Shown: piece by piece, positions 45,084 to 53,473 of the stretch | Position numbering within the stretch: position 1 is the first letter of the stretch | Layout of the letters: every line of letters starts with the position of its first letter | Source of the DNA: Flavobacteriaceae bacterium | GTDB taxonomy: Bacteria; Bacteroidota; Bacteroidia; Flavobacteriales; Flavobacteriaceae | Assembly: GCA_028284745.1 (NCBI GenBank) | Contig: JANQRC010000004.1 | Coordinates: forward strand, 1-61,897 | Length of the DNA stretch: 61,897 bases | Direction of reading: 5' to 3' | Position numbers and translations under genes: made by a program | Notes under the pieces: model-generated | Seen by the model: only the letters and a program-made list of their open reading frames with translations | Told to the model about the DNA's origin: nothing | The model's database searches: none

Positions 45084-45091
45084 TATCTTTG
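45084..45091 (+). promoter_or_regulatory. -7 promoter box of the DUF2797 gene
   Basis: TATCTTTG is a perfect TAnnTTTG match 30 nt before the ATG at 45122. The nearest TTG is 25 nt upstream, slightly long for a -33 element. Confidence 0.45.
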
Positions 45092-45121
45092 GTCAGGTTA
45101 AAAATAGCAAAAAAGTTTAGC

Positions 45122-45916
45122 ATGTTTCGAGGCGTTCTTGTAAAAATGGAAACCGAAAATGGCAGTCCTGTCCAGTATTACTTGCATATGGGCTCGCATT
45201 TTTTGAACATGAACCAGTTGCTAGACAAGAAGTTGACCATTTCTTTTGTGAAGCACGAATGCCTTAGCTGTCATCTAGACAAAGAGATCTATCGCCAGGG
45301 GTTTTGTAAGCGTTGTTTTTTTGAGATACCGCAAGCGGCCGATTGGGTAATGCGGCCAGAGTTGAGCAAAGCACACCTGGGTCAAGAAGATAGAGACCTG
45401 GCCTACGAAAAAAAGGTACAGCTACAACCCCATGTCGTATATCTTGCCAATAGCAGCAATGTAAAGGTAGGCGTTACCCGTAAGAGTCAAGTGCCTACGC
45501 GCTGGATAGATCAGGGTGCCCACGAAGCCATTGAGATCGTGGAAGTGCCCAATCGCTATTTGGCAGGAATCACCGAAGTAGCCTTGAAAGAACATATTTC
45601 TGATAAGACCAATTGGCGCAAGATGCTGACCAATCAAGTTGATGATGAAGACTTGGCTGCGCAACGCGAAGCGCTCAAGACCTACATTCCGGATGAGGTG
45701 AAGGAGTATTTCATAAAGAACAATACGGAGACAGCGTTATCATTTCCTGTGAACCAATATCCAGTCAAGCCAAAGAGCTTGAACCTCTCCAAAACGCCTC
45801 ATTATACAGGGGTGCTAAAAGGAATCAAAGGACAATACCTCATCTTTGAAGATGATACGGTATTTAATGTCCGTGCCAATGAAGGGTTGGTAGTGGACAT
45901 TTCTATTTTGATATGA
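45122..45916 (+). CDS. DUF2797 protein: zinc ribbon plus GIY-YIG-like region
   Basis: A 264-residue cytoplasmic protein of the DUF2797 family. The N-terminal third has a four-cysteine zinc ribbon: Cys47, Cys50, Cys62, Cys65 in ECLSC and FCKRC. The middle (about 103-170) resembles a GIY-YIG domain in order: VYLAN (residues 106-110), KVGVT (115-119), Arg127 in TRW, Glu152 in ITEVALKEH and Asn164 in DKTNW. That match is inferred from pattern, and the family function is unknown. The C-terminus ends in a beta-rich stretch. Start at 45122 fits; an in-frame start at 44927 would overlap the divergent GH3-like gene. Confidence 0.85.
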   Translation: MFRGVLVKMETENGSPVQYYLHMGSHFLNMNQLLDKKLTISFVKHECLSCHLDKEIYRQGFCKRCFFEIPQAADWVMRPELSKAHLGQEDRDLAYEKKVQLQPHVVYLANSSNVKVGVTRKSQVPTRWIDQGAHEAIEIVEVPNRYLAGITEVALKEHISDKTNWRKMLTNQVDDEDLAAQREALKTYIPDEVKEYFIKNNTETALSFPVNQYPVKPKSLNLSKTPHYTGVLKGIKGQYLIFEDDTVFNVRANEGLVVDISILI

Positions 45917-45924
45917 TTGAAAAA

Positions 45925-45956
45925 AATTAAGGGAGTCAAAGACGACTCCCATTTAA
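45925..45956. terminator. bidirectional terminator-like hairpin after the DUF2797 gene
   Basis: GGGAGTC (45931-45937) pairs with GACTCCC (45944-45950), a perfect 7-bp stem with a 6-nt loop. It is flanked by an A-rich run on the left and ATTTAAATAA on the right, so it can serve the convergent genes on both sides. Confidence 0.65.
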
Positions 45957-46070
45957 ATAATACATTTGATCTAAATTAACGTTCCTTAATATTCGATATC
46001 GAATAAAATTTTCATAATAGAAATTGTTAAGAGGTTGATTATATTTTCTCAATTATTATACCAGAATATG

Positions 46071-46742
46071 TTATATGATTCTTAAAGAATTCCCAAATTG
46101 AAACTTTCCGTCTTTAACACAATCTGCAGTGTTGTATCTTTTTCTATATGTACTGCTGAGATTTGAAAAAGCGTGCTTCAATGTAACTCTAAACTCTAGA
46201 TAGTTCGAATTAGATTCAATTTCGTCCTTAATATTTAAAACATATGTTTCTTGGTTGTCAATATCTGTTTTTGTGCTAATTATGACACAATGTGGCGCAT
46301 GAACTGTTTTGTCAGTAACATATTTCCATTTTGCAAGATAAATCCAATTAGATCTTCTCAAAGGTACTTTTTTAGTTTTTACATTCATCCCTCTACCATT
46401 TTGCGTAGCACCAATTTCATAACAGACGTAAGCTTCAATATTGACATCAAAAGCAGAAAACAGAGATTTGTTTATAAATTTAAAGGAATAATATGGCTCT
46501 CCAGTTTCCTTGTTGATTCTTTTGGCAATGTCACTTGATATCGCGACACTAGGTCTGAGCATGATAAAGATAAGACTAGCTAGTCCCAATCCACCTATAA
46601 AACTCGACAATACACTATATTTAAAAGAACTCAATTCAATTTTAAGAGGCAAGTTATACCATGTGTACACTATTATCAGTGTAATAATAATGATTAAAAC
46701 TAGCAAATAATATAAAGATGTAGGCAATAATTTAAAATTCAT
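46071..46742 (-). CDS. AT-rich orphan membrane protein
   Basis: A 223-residue protein that I do not recognise. Two hydrophobic helices lie at the N-terminus (about 8-28 and 45-62), the second ending in LRPSV, followed by a soluble beta-rich domain of about 155 residues (PYYSFKFINKSLFSAFDVNI, VPLRRSNWIYLAKW, LEFRVTLKHAFS). The layout loosely recalls the Ig-like cytoplasmic domain of inward-rectifier channels, but there is no pore loop or TVGYG filter, so that is speculative. The gene is clearly AT-rich compared with its neighbours, and codons such as ATA and TTA are common, which suggests transfer. It lies downstream of the patatin gene in the same direction, 79 nt away. Confidence 0.7.
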   Translation of the reverse strand: MNFKLLPTSLYYLLVLIIIITLIIVYTWYNLPLKIELSSFKYSVLSSFIGGLGLASLIFIMLRPSVAISSDIAKRINKETGEPYYSFKFINKSLFSAFDVNIEAYVCYEIGATQNGRGMNVKTKKVPLRRSNWIYLAKWKYVTDKTVHAPHCVIISTKTDIDNQETYVLNIKDEIESNSNYLEFRVTLKHAFSNLSSTYRKRYNTADCVKDGKFQFGNSLRII

Positions 46743-46821
46743 TAGTTATATAACACTATAAAATCACATTTTTGTAGTAAAAATACTTCGGCAATATAAC
46801 ATTTTTATATAAAATGAATGA

Positions 46822-48570
46822 TCATCTGATCAACTTCGCTTTTTTCAACTCCTTTTCTATGTTCTCGATCAGCATTTTATAGGTCTTGCCTCTATAGAAA
46901 AGGTTGAAGCCACCCGTGAGCAAGCGATTTCCGCTGAGCCCGCGAACTAGTGAAGAGATCCGTTTTTTGATCAAGCGTTTGTACTTCTTCTCAAAGCCGT
47001 TCATATCAAACGAAGGATATTCAGGATAGGGAATGCTGGCATCCTCTTGCGTAAAATTTTGTGTATCATATTGTCCGTCGAAAGCACGTTTTGTCTTCAT
47101 GTCCGGAATGATAGGGAAGAACCATTCTCCCTGTGAGTCTTTTGGCGGTACAGCAAAGCCGAAGCGCTCGAAAGAGGCATTGGTTTCGGCTACACCCAAC
47201 CTCTTTTCGATGTTCTCTTTCTTCACTGCAAAGTAATACCGCAGGAAGATCTGGCAATTCAACCTGCCAAGCATAAAGTCATGCTTGCGGAGTTTTTTAT
47301 CAAAGAATCCAGCGAATCCGCTTATGGGCGCAGAGGCCAGGTGGTTGTCTGCGTGGACCCACTTCTCGTTGCCATCCACATGTTTCTTCACCTTGCGTGA
47401 GGGCGCGATCAAGAATTTGGTGCGGTCGCTCAACGAAAGTGCATCCAAGATACCGTCCTGGTTGAACATCACCTGATTGCGGAGCGCCTTGAACATGCCT
47501 TTTCCTATGGACAGCATGTCGGTCTTTGACTCATAGGGCTCTATTTCATGGTCATGATTCGGGAAGGGATCGACCATGATCACGGCATAGTTGTCCTTTT
47601 CTTCATTCTCGATCTCGGGATTCTTCTCATTGATCACCTTTAGTCCAATACCAAAGGGCTCGTTGTTGATCAACCCGCCGTCGATGGAGTTGAATTTGTA
47701 GATCTCTGCGTTGTCTAGTATAGGCTCAATGCCATCGCGCCTTCCAAAGAGATATTTAGGGTAACGCGCTATGTATTTGCTAGAGATTTCAATTTCTCTA
47801 GACTTTAGCCCAATAGGGAAAGCAGCCGTGCTTAGCGTAGCATTTTTAACATAACTGATATCTCTAGCATCCAAAGGGTTGAACACATAGTAAAGCCTGT
47901 CATCATCTCCACCGTTGTCGGGAACACCATGAGCAAAGTCTTCATTCTGAACTTTATATCTGAAGAATCCTCCGTGATTGGTGATCACCGTTCCAGCGCC
48001 TGCACTGCCATCAAAGTTCACCTTGAAGTTTAGGCCGCGCAAGTTGCTTGTGGTCAGGATCAGGTCCAAACTCTTGGACACATAAGAAGGGTACGCTGAT
48101 TGTTCGCTAAGCACTAACGCTTTGTCAGCGATGGCCTCGATGGCTTTGGTGTTGAGCAACGATTCTGGGGTGTTGGTGCCGACAATATCGTCGCGTTGCA
48201 ATAGCTTGGTCAGCGAGTCGCTATACTGGTCGTCTGCCATTTCTACCCAACTTTGGTAGAAGCGATTGTTTTTTCCGTTGGGGTTTTTAGAGTTTACGGG
48301 TGTGTGGCTTTTGTCGAGTAGCGAAAGCATGGTCAAGGTGCCGCTGATGCCTCCTGCCGATGCACCGCTCATCACATCGATCTCTACCTCGTGCATCGGG
48401 ATGGTGTCATCATAACCAGGATTGCCTACTCCGATGGCTCTGTTCTTGGCTTTGGCCTCTTCCCAGAGCTGTAATGTCTCTAGCAAATAATCTAGTACCC
48501 CAGCAGTGTATGCGCCTGCTGAAACCGCACCGGCCATGGTAATACATAGTTTAAACTTTTTGTTACTCAT
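46822..48570 (-). CDS. patatin-like phospholipase, long form
   Basis: A 582-residue patatin-family lipase with no signal peptide. The nucleophile is Ser71 in SGASAGG and the catalytic Asp is Asp297 in SIDGGLINNE. The oxyanion motif is MAGAVSAGAYTAGV rather than the common DGGGxRG, as in the long patatin-related proteins. The C-terminal 260 residues are not a known domain to me. It should cleave acyl chains from phospholipids, in the cytoplasm or wherever it is delivered. The ATG at 48570 is chosen over a GTG one codon earlier; it lies 2 nt after the amidase stop, so the two are co-translated. Confidence 0.88.
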   Translation of the reverse strand: MSNKKFKLCITMAGAVSAGAYTAGVLDYLLETLQLWEEAKAKNRAIGVGNPGYDDTIPMHEVEIDVMSGASAGGISGTLTMLSLLDKSHTPVNSKNPNGKNNRFYQSWVEMADDQYSDSLTKLLQRDDIVGTNTPESLLNTKAIEAIADKALVLSEQSAYPSYVSKSLDLILTTSNLRGLNFKVNFDGSAGAGTVITNHGGFFRYKVQNEDFAHGVPDNGGDDDRLYYVFNPLDARDISYVKNATLSTAAFPIGLKSREIEISSKYIARYPKYLFGRRDGIEPILDNAEIYKFNSIDGGLINNEPFGIGLKVINEKNPEIENEEKDNYAVIMVDPFPNHDHEIEPYESKTDMLSIGKGMFKALRNQVMFNQDGILDALSLSDRTKFLIAPSRKVKKHVDGNEKWVHADNHLASAPISGFAGFFDKKLRKHDFMLGRLNCQIFLRYYFAVKKENIEKRLGVAETNASFERFGFAVPPKDSQGEWFFPIIPDMKTKRAFDGQYDTQNFTQEDASIPYPEYPSFDMNGFEKKYKRLIKKRISSLVRGLSGNRLLTGGFNLFYRGKTYKMLIENIEKELKKAKLIR

Positions 48571-48572
48571 CA

Positions 48573-49187
48573 CTAGAAGATTTCGTTTTGCACTCTTAGG
48601 ATCCCGTTCATGTGGTATTGTACGATCTTATCTCTGCCTTGTCGTGTCATCAAGATATTTCTACATTCATCTTCGTTGTCCATGAAGAAGTTTTCAGTAA
48701 GGATCGCTGGCATTCTCGTTTTTTTCAGCACAAAGAACTTGGCTTCCTTGTCCAGGTCACCATCGCTAAAATCATGCCTTAGCGCTCGATTTGGAAATAT
48801 CTTTTTAAATTCTAAACCAAAAATGGTGGCGATCTTGTCACTCTTTGTGCTTCCGGGAGAGGTATATACTTCATATCCATCAGCTTGTCCAGCTACATGC
48901 GGCGGGGCAGCATTGGCATGAATGCTAAGATAGAAGCTGGCGCGTGCAGGATAGTGATTGGCACGATTTACACGTGTCTGCAGGGTGACATCACGATATT
49001 CGGGAGCAATGTTCACGTACTTTATCTTCCTGCGTGTCAATTCTTCAATGATACCATTTACAATAGCACGATTGAACTCACCTTCGAACAGTTGAGAACC
49101 ATCATTCCAAACTGGAGAGCGCTTCCCCGGTGTCTGATATGTGCCATTGATGAGGCCACCGTGGCCATTGTCTAATAGAACGATCAT
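48573..49187 (-). CDS. N-acetylmuramoyl-L-alanine amidase, Amidase_3 type, no signal peptide
   Basis: A 204-residue zinc amidase. The ligands are visible: His9 in DNGHGG, Glu35 or Glu37 in FEGEFNR, and His90 in LSIHANA; the catalytic Glu165 is in LTENFFMDN. It cuts the bond between MurNAc and the stem peptide. The protein begins directly with the catalytic domain and has no signal peptide, lipobox, LysM or SPOR domain, unlike AmiA/B/C housekeeping amidases; this is the form of phage endolysins and of some effector enzymes. It precedes the patatin gene by 2 nt on the minus strand. Confidence 0.9.
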   Translation of the reverse strand: MIVLLDNGHGGLINGTYQTPGKRSPVWNDGSQLFEGEFNRAIVNGIIEELTRRKIKYVNIAPEYRDVTLQTRVNRANHYPARASFYLSIHANAAPPHVAGQADGYEVYTSPGSTKSDKIATIFGLEFKKIFPNRALRHDFSDGDLDKEAKFFVLKKTRMPAILTENFFMDNEDECRNILMTRQGRDKIVQYHMNGILRVQNEIF

Positions 49188-49284
49188 AACTTCAAAATTT
49201 AGGTGTTAAGACAATTTTGGGGAAACTTTCCGACAAAGATGCACTTTGTCTATAAAGGTCACAAGGGGGTTTTCACGGTGTGCG

Positions 49285-49911
49285 CTAGGAGATAAACACC
49301 TTGCCAAGTTGTAGCACTCCGATGCCCAGCAGTAAGACACCCATGATTTTGTTAATGCGCTGCGCAATATTTTGCACCCTATGTTTGATCACGTTGCTCA
49401 GTTTGCTATATAGATATAGGGTAAATACCTTTCCCACGTACACGCCAGCAAAAAAGACGAACAATATAGCCAGTGGCGAATGCATATTCAAAGAGGTCGC
49501 ATTCATATCGATGTAGCCGATGGCCAATATCCAATAGATGACCACTGGCGGGTTCAGCAAACCTAAGAAAAACCCTGTTCCGAACTTGGAAGAGAGGCGT
49601 CTTTTGGCTGTAGTTTCAGTGGTTTTTTGTTTTTTGAAGAAAAGGAGCGCGCCTGCCATCATGAGAATGAGCGCTATGGATATCTGGATCCACTGATGCA
49701 TATCAATAAACTTGGTAAAAGCGGCGCTACAATGCAAGGCAAAAAAGGTGAGTAAGATTTCAGCGACTCCTGCGGCTAGCGCAATTTTCATGGCATTGCG
49801 CGCGTCTTGCTGCAGTGTCGTGTTGATCACTGATAGGTTTACGGTGCCCAATGGAATGGCTCCAATAAAAGTAGCTAGAGCACCTATACCAAAATAGAGT
49901 ATCGGATTCAT
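49285..49911 (-). CDS. LysE family translocator
   Basis: A 208-residue inner-membrane protein with about six helices. GAIPLGTVNLSVINTTLQQD is the N-terminal signature of LysE/RhtB exporters and GFFLGLLNPPVVIYWI the second conserved block. Such proteins export amino acids or related compounds. The substrate is unknown. Single gene, 43 nt after the AsmA-like gene on the same strand and possibly co-transcribed. Confidence 0.88.
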   Translation of the reverse strand: MNPILYFGIGALATFIGAIPLGTVNLSVINTTLQQDARNAMKIALAAGVAEILLTFFALHCSAAFTKFIDMHQWIQISIALILMMAGALLFFKKQKTTETTAKRRLSSKFGTGFFLGLLNPPVVIYWILAIGYIDMNATSLNMHSPLAILFVFFAGVYVGKVFTLYLYSKLSNVIKHRVQNIAQRINKIMGVLLLGIGVLQLGKVFIS

Positions 49912-49953
49912 GCGGCTTTAGTGGGCGCAAGCACGGAAACATTACAGCATCTG

Positions 49954-52578
49954 CTAATTCTTCTGGATAGAATCTTTTGCTTTCTTCTTTTTTCCGAAGA
50001 GGTTGCCTAGAATATTCTCGGCAGCATCTTTGACCACATCAGTTTCTGAATTTTTGGTTGAAGTAGGGTCCTTCTCTTTCCCACCTAGTACATCACCGAT
50101 CAAGTCGTTCAACCTGTCCTTGCCCTTATCGATCGCCTTTTGTTTCTGATACTCTATGATCTGCTGCGAAAGATTTTTGATAGCTGCCTGCAGGTCGGTC
50201 TTCACAGACGGGCTTGTGTATGTCCCCGTCAAATTTGCAGTGACTGGAACAATGATAGTTGCTTGTTCTTCGTCTGAAAGCTGTGCTACCAGTCCTTCAG
50301 CTTCTTTACCTAAGTACTTTGCAGGTACCTGAAAAGTAACGTTGTAATCGATGGTCTTGTTAAACCCATGTGTGCCACCAACTTCGATGGCAATGTCTTC
50401 ATACCTTATGTCGAAAGGCTTAACGGCAACCTTCCCATCCTTGAAATCGAGTCGGGTCTTCAGCTTGTCCAAGTTCAATTTTTCAAGGTCTAAAAATGAA
50501 AGTCCAGACCCTAAAGATCGTAATACCGTTGCATTGTCTGCGTTCATTCGGGTGGCGAGCACCTCAGCCAATGCATTTCCTGCTACGGATGATAGGTCGA
50601 GGCTGTAATCTTGTTGAAGCTCTCCAGAGAGCTTCAAGGTTGTATTCAACTTCCCTTGTAATATGTTGGCAATGGGTGCTAGGCTTTGCAGCAATTCCAT
50701 ACCTTGAAATGATTGTGCAATATCAAACGAATCGATGCCTAGGTCTATGTTGAAGGTAGGTGTGCCGTCTTGTGTGTTCACCTCACCGTTCAGTGCCAGA
50801 TTTCCACCAAAGATACTAGAAGTAACATTGCTCAGTATCGCTTTTTGGTCTTTCAAACGAAGGGTGCCTTTCACATTTCTGAGGGTTAGGTCGTCGTATA
50901 GAACAGCCTTGGCAGAGGCATGGATCGTGCAGTCTAGAAAGTCGGGAATCTTCAAAGGTTCGCTGGTATTCCCTTCACCTGAATCATTGCCATCATAGGC
51001 TTGGTCACTTTCTTCCATGAAATCGCTCACGGCAAAGGTGTCCGCGTCCACATTGATGTTGCCTTGCAACTTTTTGTTGCTCAGCAGAAAGCCCATGAAG
51101 TTGCTCAACGTGCCTGAGGCTTCCAAATCGCTTTTCCCCGTAGTGGCGTTGAATTTTTCCAACGTCACCTGACTTGGCGTAAAATTGATGGTCGCTTCGT
51201 GTATGCTGATAGGATTCATGACATCTTTCGAGCTGTACACAAGATCATGCAACTGTGCATTGCCACTGGTCTTGATGCGTTCATAGCGTTCCTTTCCTAC
51301 GGCCTCCATGTCAAATTGTGTCTGCATGTTGGTGGTAATGGTGCCTTGCAGTTTGTTTTCAAGCTGAATAGGATAGGCCTGCGAAAGATGACTTAGATCG
51401 ACCCTGCCATCTAGTTTGGCATTTACAGTTGGGTTCTCGACAATGCGTGTTACTTTACCACTGGCTTTGAACCGGTCTTGGTCGATGCGAAACTGTAGTT
51501 TGTCAACATCCAAAAAGGTTTCTTCCGCAATGCCCGTTTCGTTTTTCAGGGTAACATCCAAAGTGATGTCCTGAACACTTTTGGGCAAATCGGGATACTT
51601 GAAGGAAGCATTATTCGAAGCGATGGCAATGTCCAGCTTTGGGATGTGCATGTCGTCTACCTTTCCTTTGATGCTTCCATTCACCACAAAATCACCGCTG
51701 GTGGCTACACCATCTAGATTCTTGGTGTATTCAGAAGGAATAACCGCCAGGAAGTTTTTAAAGTCTGAACTTGGTGTCTTGAAGCTGATATCGACCTCTT
51801 GGTGATTCTCATTCACCTGGACAAAACCGTCGAAGATCAAAGGGAGTTGATTGACCAGGGCCTCATTCTCCTGAAAGGCATATCGATTGTTCTCTAGGTC
51901 TATACCGATCATGGCATCTAGCTGTATGCGATGTCTGTTTAGATATTTGGTGTTGCCAAGTTGAAATGAGACAAGGGCATCGGTATGAGTTTCTAGGTTC
52001 CCGGTTGAAGATGATAGGTCTCCTTTGCCCGAATGGCCCACTTCTTCCAGCATTAGCAGCGTTTTGGCAGAGACGTCCTCGTAGAGGATCGTGCTGTTGT
52101 CAATACTGTAATCTTCTAGAGAAAATGCAAGTCCGCCCGTGTCTTCAGTCTCGCTTGCTGCGGAATTGTTAGTGGTTTTCTTTGCGATGTCGTAGTTGGC
52201 ATTTCCTAAGGAATCGATCTTGATATGAACTGTTGCATTCGATATCTCTATGTGATCTATCGCGACTTGCTCGCTGTTGAACAAAGCGCTTAGCGGCAAG
52301 GCCAGATCGATGCTTCCTGCTTTCGCCAGCGTATCGTTGGCAAAGGCCTCTCTTTGGTTGACGATGGTGAGCCCATTCATTGCCAAAGAGGCGTTCGGGA
52401 AGTTACGAAGCAAACTCAGGTCAGCGTCTTCGTAGGCGACCTCAGCATCTAATTGTCTGTTCAACAGGTCTTTGACCAACCCCACGATCTTATCTTCGAA
52501 TAACAAGGGGATGGCAAGTGCCGTTCCGAAGAACAGCAATAGCACGATACCGAATATTTTCAATGCCTTTTTCATCAT
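49954..52578 (-). CDS. AsmA-family inner-membrane/periplasmic protein
   Basis: An 874-residue AsmA-like protein: one N-terminal membrane helix (about 7-25), then a long series of beta-strand repeats in the periplasm (for example LEKFNATTGKSDLEASGTLS) typical of the AsmA/TamB group that bridges the envelope as a lipid-transport groove. The AsmA_2 region is seen near the C-terminus (GNALAEVLATRMNADN, LDLEKLNLDKLK), followed by a Lys/Asp-rich tail. Role is probably in envelope lipid balance. ATG 52578 or 52575. Confidence 0.88.
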   Translation of the reverse strand: MMKKALKIFGIVLLLFFGTALAIPLLFEDKIVGLVKDLLNRQLDAEVAYEDADLSLLRNFPNASLAMNGLTIVNQREAFANDTLAKAGSIDLALPLSALFNSEQVAIDHIEISNATVHIKIDSLGNANYDIAKKTTNNSAASETEDTGGLAFSLEDYSIDNSTILYEDVSAKTLLMLEEVGHSGKGDLSSSTGNLETHTDALVSFQLGNTKYLNRHRIQLDAMIGIDLENNRYAFQENEALVNQLPLIFDGFVQVNENHQEVDISFKTPSSDFKNFLAVIPSEYTKNLDGVATSGDFVVNGSIKGKVDDMHIPKLDIAIASNNASFKYPDLPKSVQDITLDVTLKNETGIAEETFLDVDKLQFRIDQDRFKASGKVTRIVENPTVNAKLDGRVDLSHLSQAYPIQLENKLQGTITTNMQTQFDMEAVGKERYERIKTSGNAQLHDLVYSSKDVMNPISIHEATINFTPSQVTLEKFNATTGKSDLEASGTLSNFMGFLLSNKKLQGNINVDADTFAVSDFMEESDQAYDGNDSGEGNTSEPLKIPDFLDCTIHASAKAVLYDDLTLRNVKGTLRLKDQKAILSNVTSSIFGGNLALNGEVNTQDGTPTFNIDLGIDSFDIAQSFQGMELLQSLAPIANILQGKLNTTLKLSGELQQDYSLDLSSVAGNALAEVLATRMNADNATVLRSLGSGLSFLDLEKLNLDKLKTRLDFKDGKVAVKPFDIRYEDIAIEVGGTHGFNKTIDYNVTFQVPAKYLGKEAEGLVAQLSDEEQATIIVPVTANLTGTYTSPSVKTDLQAAIKNLSQQIIEYQKQKAIDKGKDRLNDLIGDVLGGKEKDPTSTKNSETDVVKDAAENILGNLFGKKKKAKDSIQKN

Positions 52579-52700
52579 GAAGCTAAAATGCTAACGCGAA
52601 ATTGATGTATTCGCGTCATTTAAAGATACAAAGCATACAACTTTAACAAAGATTTAATTCTGTTGTGTGCTCTACTTCAATTGCCTTGTTCGTTGGCGTT

Positions 52701-52722
52701 GTCATTCTTCGTTCGGAATGAC
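52701..52722. repeat. intergenic palindrome
   Basis: GTCATTC (52701-52707) pairs with GAATGAC (52716-52722). The outline resembles dispersed Bacteroidota intergenic repeats; it lies between the AsmA-like gene and the queuosine-precursor transporter gene, with no T tract. The 184-nt gap holds nothing else I can support. Confidence 0.35.
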
Positions 52723-52762
52723 AGATCATTGATCATGCGCACAAAAGAATTGGCAATCAAAA

Positions 52763-53470
52763 TTAATCCAGTTGAATCTCTTCGCCTACCTTTAAATGAA
52801 AGTGCTTTCTGAAGATATATACGAACAAGTATAGAAAAGGGGTGTCGACAGCCGCAACGACCACTTTGAAGAGAAAGCCGCTGATCAACAGTCCCTCGAA
52901 GAGCGACCAGTCTATCCTTCCGAAGGAACACAGCAAGAAGAGCACCGTAAACGTATCCACAAATTGTGAAGTAAATGTCGAAAAGTTGTTTCTTAGCCAG
53001 AGGTATTTCCCTTTTGTGATGCGTTTCCAGAAATGGAAAATATGGATGTCAATGTATTGTGCCAACAGATATGCCATCATGGAGGCAAATACGGCGATAA
53101 CGGTCGCGCCAAACACCTTATTGAATAACGAATCGTCTATGGGAGACCATTCGGTAGCGGGTGCTATTGCTGATATCCAAACGATCAGCAGTGAGAAAAA
53201 GGAAGCGAAGATCCCTGCTGTTACGACTTGATTGGCCTTTTTCTTCCCATAGACCTCAGAAATGATGTCTGTGATCAAGAAGGTGATGGGATAGGGCAGA
53301 ATGCCAACAGAGACCTCAAAAAGTGTTGCGCCAAAAATTTGGACATTGCCAAAGGGTTGCCAGACAAAGAATTTTTGAAAGATAAGGTTAGAGACCACCA
53401 ACGAGGTGATAAACAGAGCGGCAAGGCATAAGTAGATCCTAGCCGCCCATTTTTTGTTGCTGGCGCTCAT
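52763..53470 (-). CDS. queuosine precursor transporter, VUT/YhhQ family
   Basis: A 235-residue inner-membrane protein with about six helices. SVGILPYPITFLITDIISEVYGKKKANQV is the region that defines the VUT_1 (YhhQ) family, which imports preQ0/preQ1 for queuosine synthesis. The ATG at 53470 lies 3 nt from the sppA stop, so it is downstream in the sppA operon. Function by family only. Confidence 0.9.
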   Translation of the reverse strand: MSASNKKWAARIYLCLAALFITSLVVSNLIFQKFFVWQPFGNVQIFGATLFEVSVGILPYPITFLITDIISEVYGKKKANQVVTAGIFASFFSLLIVWISAIAPATEWSPIDDSLFNKVFGATVIAVFASMMAYLLAQYIDIHIFHFWKRITKGKYLWLRNNFSTFTSQFVDTFTVLFLLCSFGRIDWSLFEGLLISGFLFKVVVAAVDTPFLYLFVYIFRKHFHLKVGEEIQLD

Positions 53471-53473
53471 CAA

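Noticed and set aside
46822-49187. The patatin gene as a CBASS phospholipase effector
   Set aside because: No cyclic-nucleotide synthase, sensor or other CBASS gene lies nearby, the patatin is far longer than the usual effector, and its gene partner is an amidase. Evidence favours a different context.
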